Positions 5,099 to 5,584 of a stretch of DNA of 5,584 nt are shown here, one piece after another (positions within the stretch are counted from its first letter, which is position 1; every line of letters begins with the position of its first letter). Origin of the DNA: Campylobacteraceae bacterium (GTDB lineage: Bacteria; Campylobacterota; Campylobacteria; Campylobacterales; Sulfurovaceae); NCBI GenBank assembly GCA_027023325.1, contig JALVVQ010000330.1:1-5584 (forward strand), given 5' to 3'. The notes under the pieces are model-generated. The model made no database searches. It was not told where the DNA came from and saw only the letters and a list, made by a program, of their open reading frames with translations. A program made the translations under genes and the position numbers.

Positions 5099-5584
5099 TG
5101 GAGGGCTGGACAGCATGATCGCTATCAAGCTGATGCGAGAGCAGGGCATAGAAGTCACTGCCTTGCATATCAAGATTGGTTTCTCCGGTACAAAAGACCT
5201 CAGCGCGCTGATGCAGAAGAGGGCGGAGTTGGCAGGAGCAGAGTTTAGGATCGTGGATGTACGGGAATCCTATATTCAGGACATTCTCTTCAGTCCAGTC
5301 TATGGCTATGGCAAAAACTTCAACCCCTGTATCGACTGTCACGGCTATATGTTCAAGATTGCCAAAGCGATGATGGAAGAGATTGGTGCTTCTTTTCTCG
5401 TGACAGGTGAAGTATTGGGACAGCGTCCCATGAGCCAGCGTTCTGATGCCCTCAAGCAGGTGAGTAAGCTGGCAAACGACAAAGAGGACAAACTTATCCT
5501 GCGGCCTCTCTCTGCCAAGCTGATGGAGCCGACCACGCCGGAGATCGAGGGCTGGGTGGATCGCGAGAAGCTTCTGGATATCTC
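5076..5584 (+). CDS. PP-loop ATP-pyrophosphatase, tRNA-thiouridylase-like (3' end outside window)
   Basis: 169 complete codons are visible and the frame is still open at the window end, so this is a partial gene. The N-terminus (MRAISLFSGGLDS) carries the PP-loop motif SGGLDS at 8-13, which binds ATP in enzymes that adenylate a substrate for sulfur or nitrogen transfer. Further motifs are NPCIDCH at 83-89, with a Cys-x2-Cys pair (85, 88), and VTGEVLGQRPMSQ at 109-121, all placed as in the MnmA/ThiI group of tRNA-thiolating enzymes. It is not a standard MnmA, whose N-terminal and NPC motifs differ. It resembles the family often labelled predicted subunit of tRNA (5-methylaminomethyl-2-thiouridylate) methyltransferase, whose substrate is not settled as far as I know. 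It overlaps dnaG by 23 bp and is probably cotranscribed with it. Confidence 0.85.
   Translation, partial: MRAISLFSGGLDSMIAIKLMREQGIEVTALHIKIGFSGTKDLSALMQKRAELAGAEFRIVDVRESYIQDILFSPVYGYGKNFNPCIDCHGYMFKIAKAMMEEIGASFLVTGEVLGQRPMSQRSDALKQVSKLANDKEDKLILRPLSAKLMEPTTPEIEGWVDREKLLDI

Noticed and set aside
1..5584. CRISPR array, tRNA, rRNA, riboswitch or phage module
   Set aside because: No spaced direct repeats, tRNA-like cloverleaf or structured leader was found, and nearly all of the window outside 1-188 and 3383-3430 is conserved housekeeping coding sequence.

Overview
The window looks like core chromosome from a member of the Campylobacterota (formerly Epsilonproteobacteria). This rests on three things. 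The four-gene cluster TPR protein-rnhA-rnc-aroC lies divergent to dnaG, an order I recall from Campylobacter jejuni, and H. pylori keeps the TPR-rnhA-rnc-aroC part. The DnaG N-terminus reads like the Campylobacterota form. Base composition is near 50% GC by eye, higher than in Campylobacter or Helicobacter and more like free-living Sulfurovum-type sulfur oxidisers. The genus is inference only.

Layout. Positions 1-188 are non-coding. They hold two nearly identical 26-bp sequences in inverted orientation, each an imperfect hairpin with a GTAG/GTAA foot on its outer side. This is the architecture of a REP doublet (REPIN) mobilised by a RAYT (REP-associated tyrosine transposase). Positions 189-3382 are a tightly packed minus-strand operon, transcribed in the order LapB-like TPR membrane protein, rnhA (RNase HI), rnc (RNase III), aroC (chorismate synthase). 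Its junctions overlap by 29, 4 and 4 bp. Positions 3383-3430 are a 48-bp divergent control region with two interleaved sigma70-type promoters. Positions 3431-5098 on the plus strand are dnaG (primase). From 5076, overlapping the dnaG end by 23 bp, runs a PP-loop ATP-pyrophosphatase related to tRNA-thiolation enzymes, cut off by the window end.

How they fit together. The left operon groups two RNA-degrading enzymes with different duplex targets (RNA:DNA hybrids and dsRNA), an unrelated shikimate-pathway enzyme, and a membrane TPR protein. That protein's architecture (N-terminal anchor, TPRs, C-terminal CxxC-x10-CxxC metal ribbon) matches LapB/YciM, the regulator of LpxC turnover in gamma-proteobacteria. 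The primase that lays RNA primers and the RNase H that can remove them are expressed from the same 48 bp in opposite directions. The dnaG start has no Shine-Dalgarno sequence and sits about where transcription from its TATAAT box should begin, so its mRNA may be leaderless.

I see no defence system, phage gene, CRISPR array, tRNA or rRNA here. The most unusual items are the REP doublet, the LapB-like protein, the overlapping promoters with a possible leaderless dnaG, and an Asn at a metal-ligand position of RNase III.
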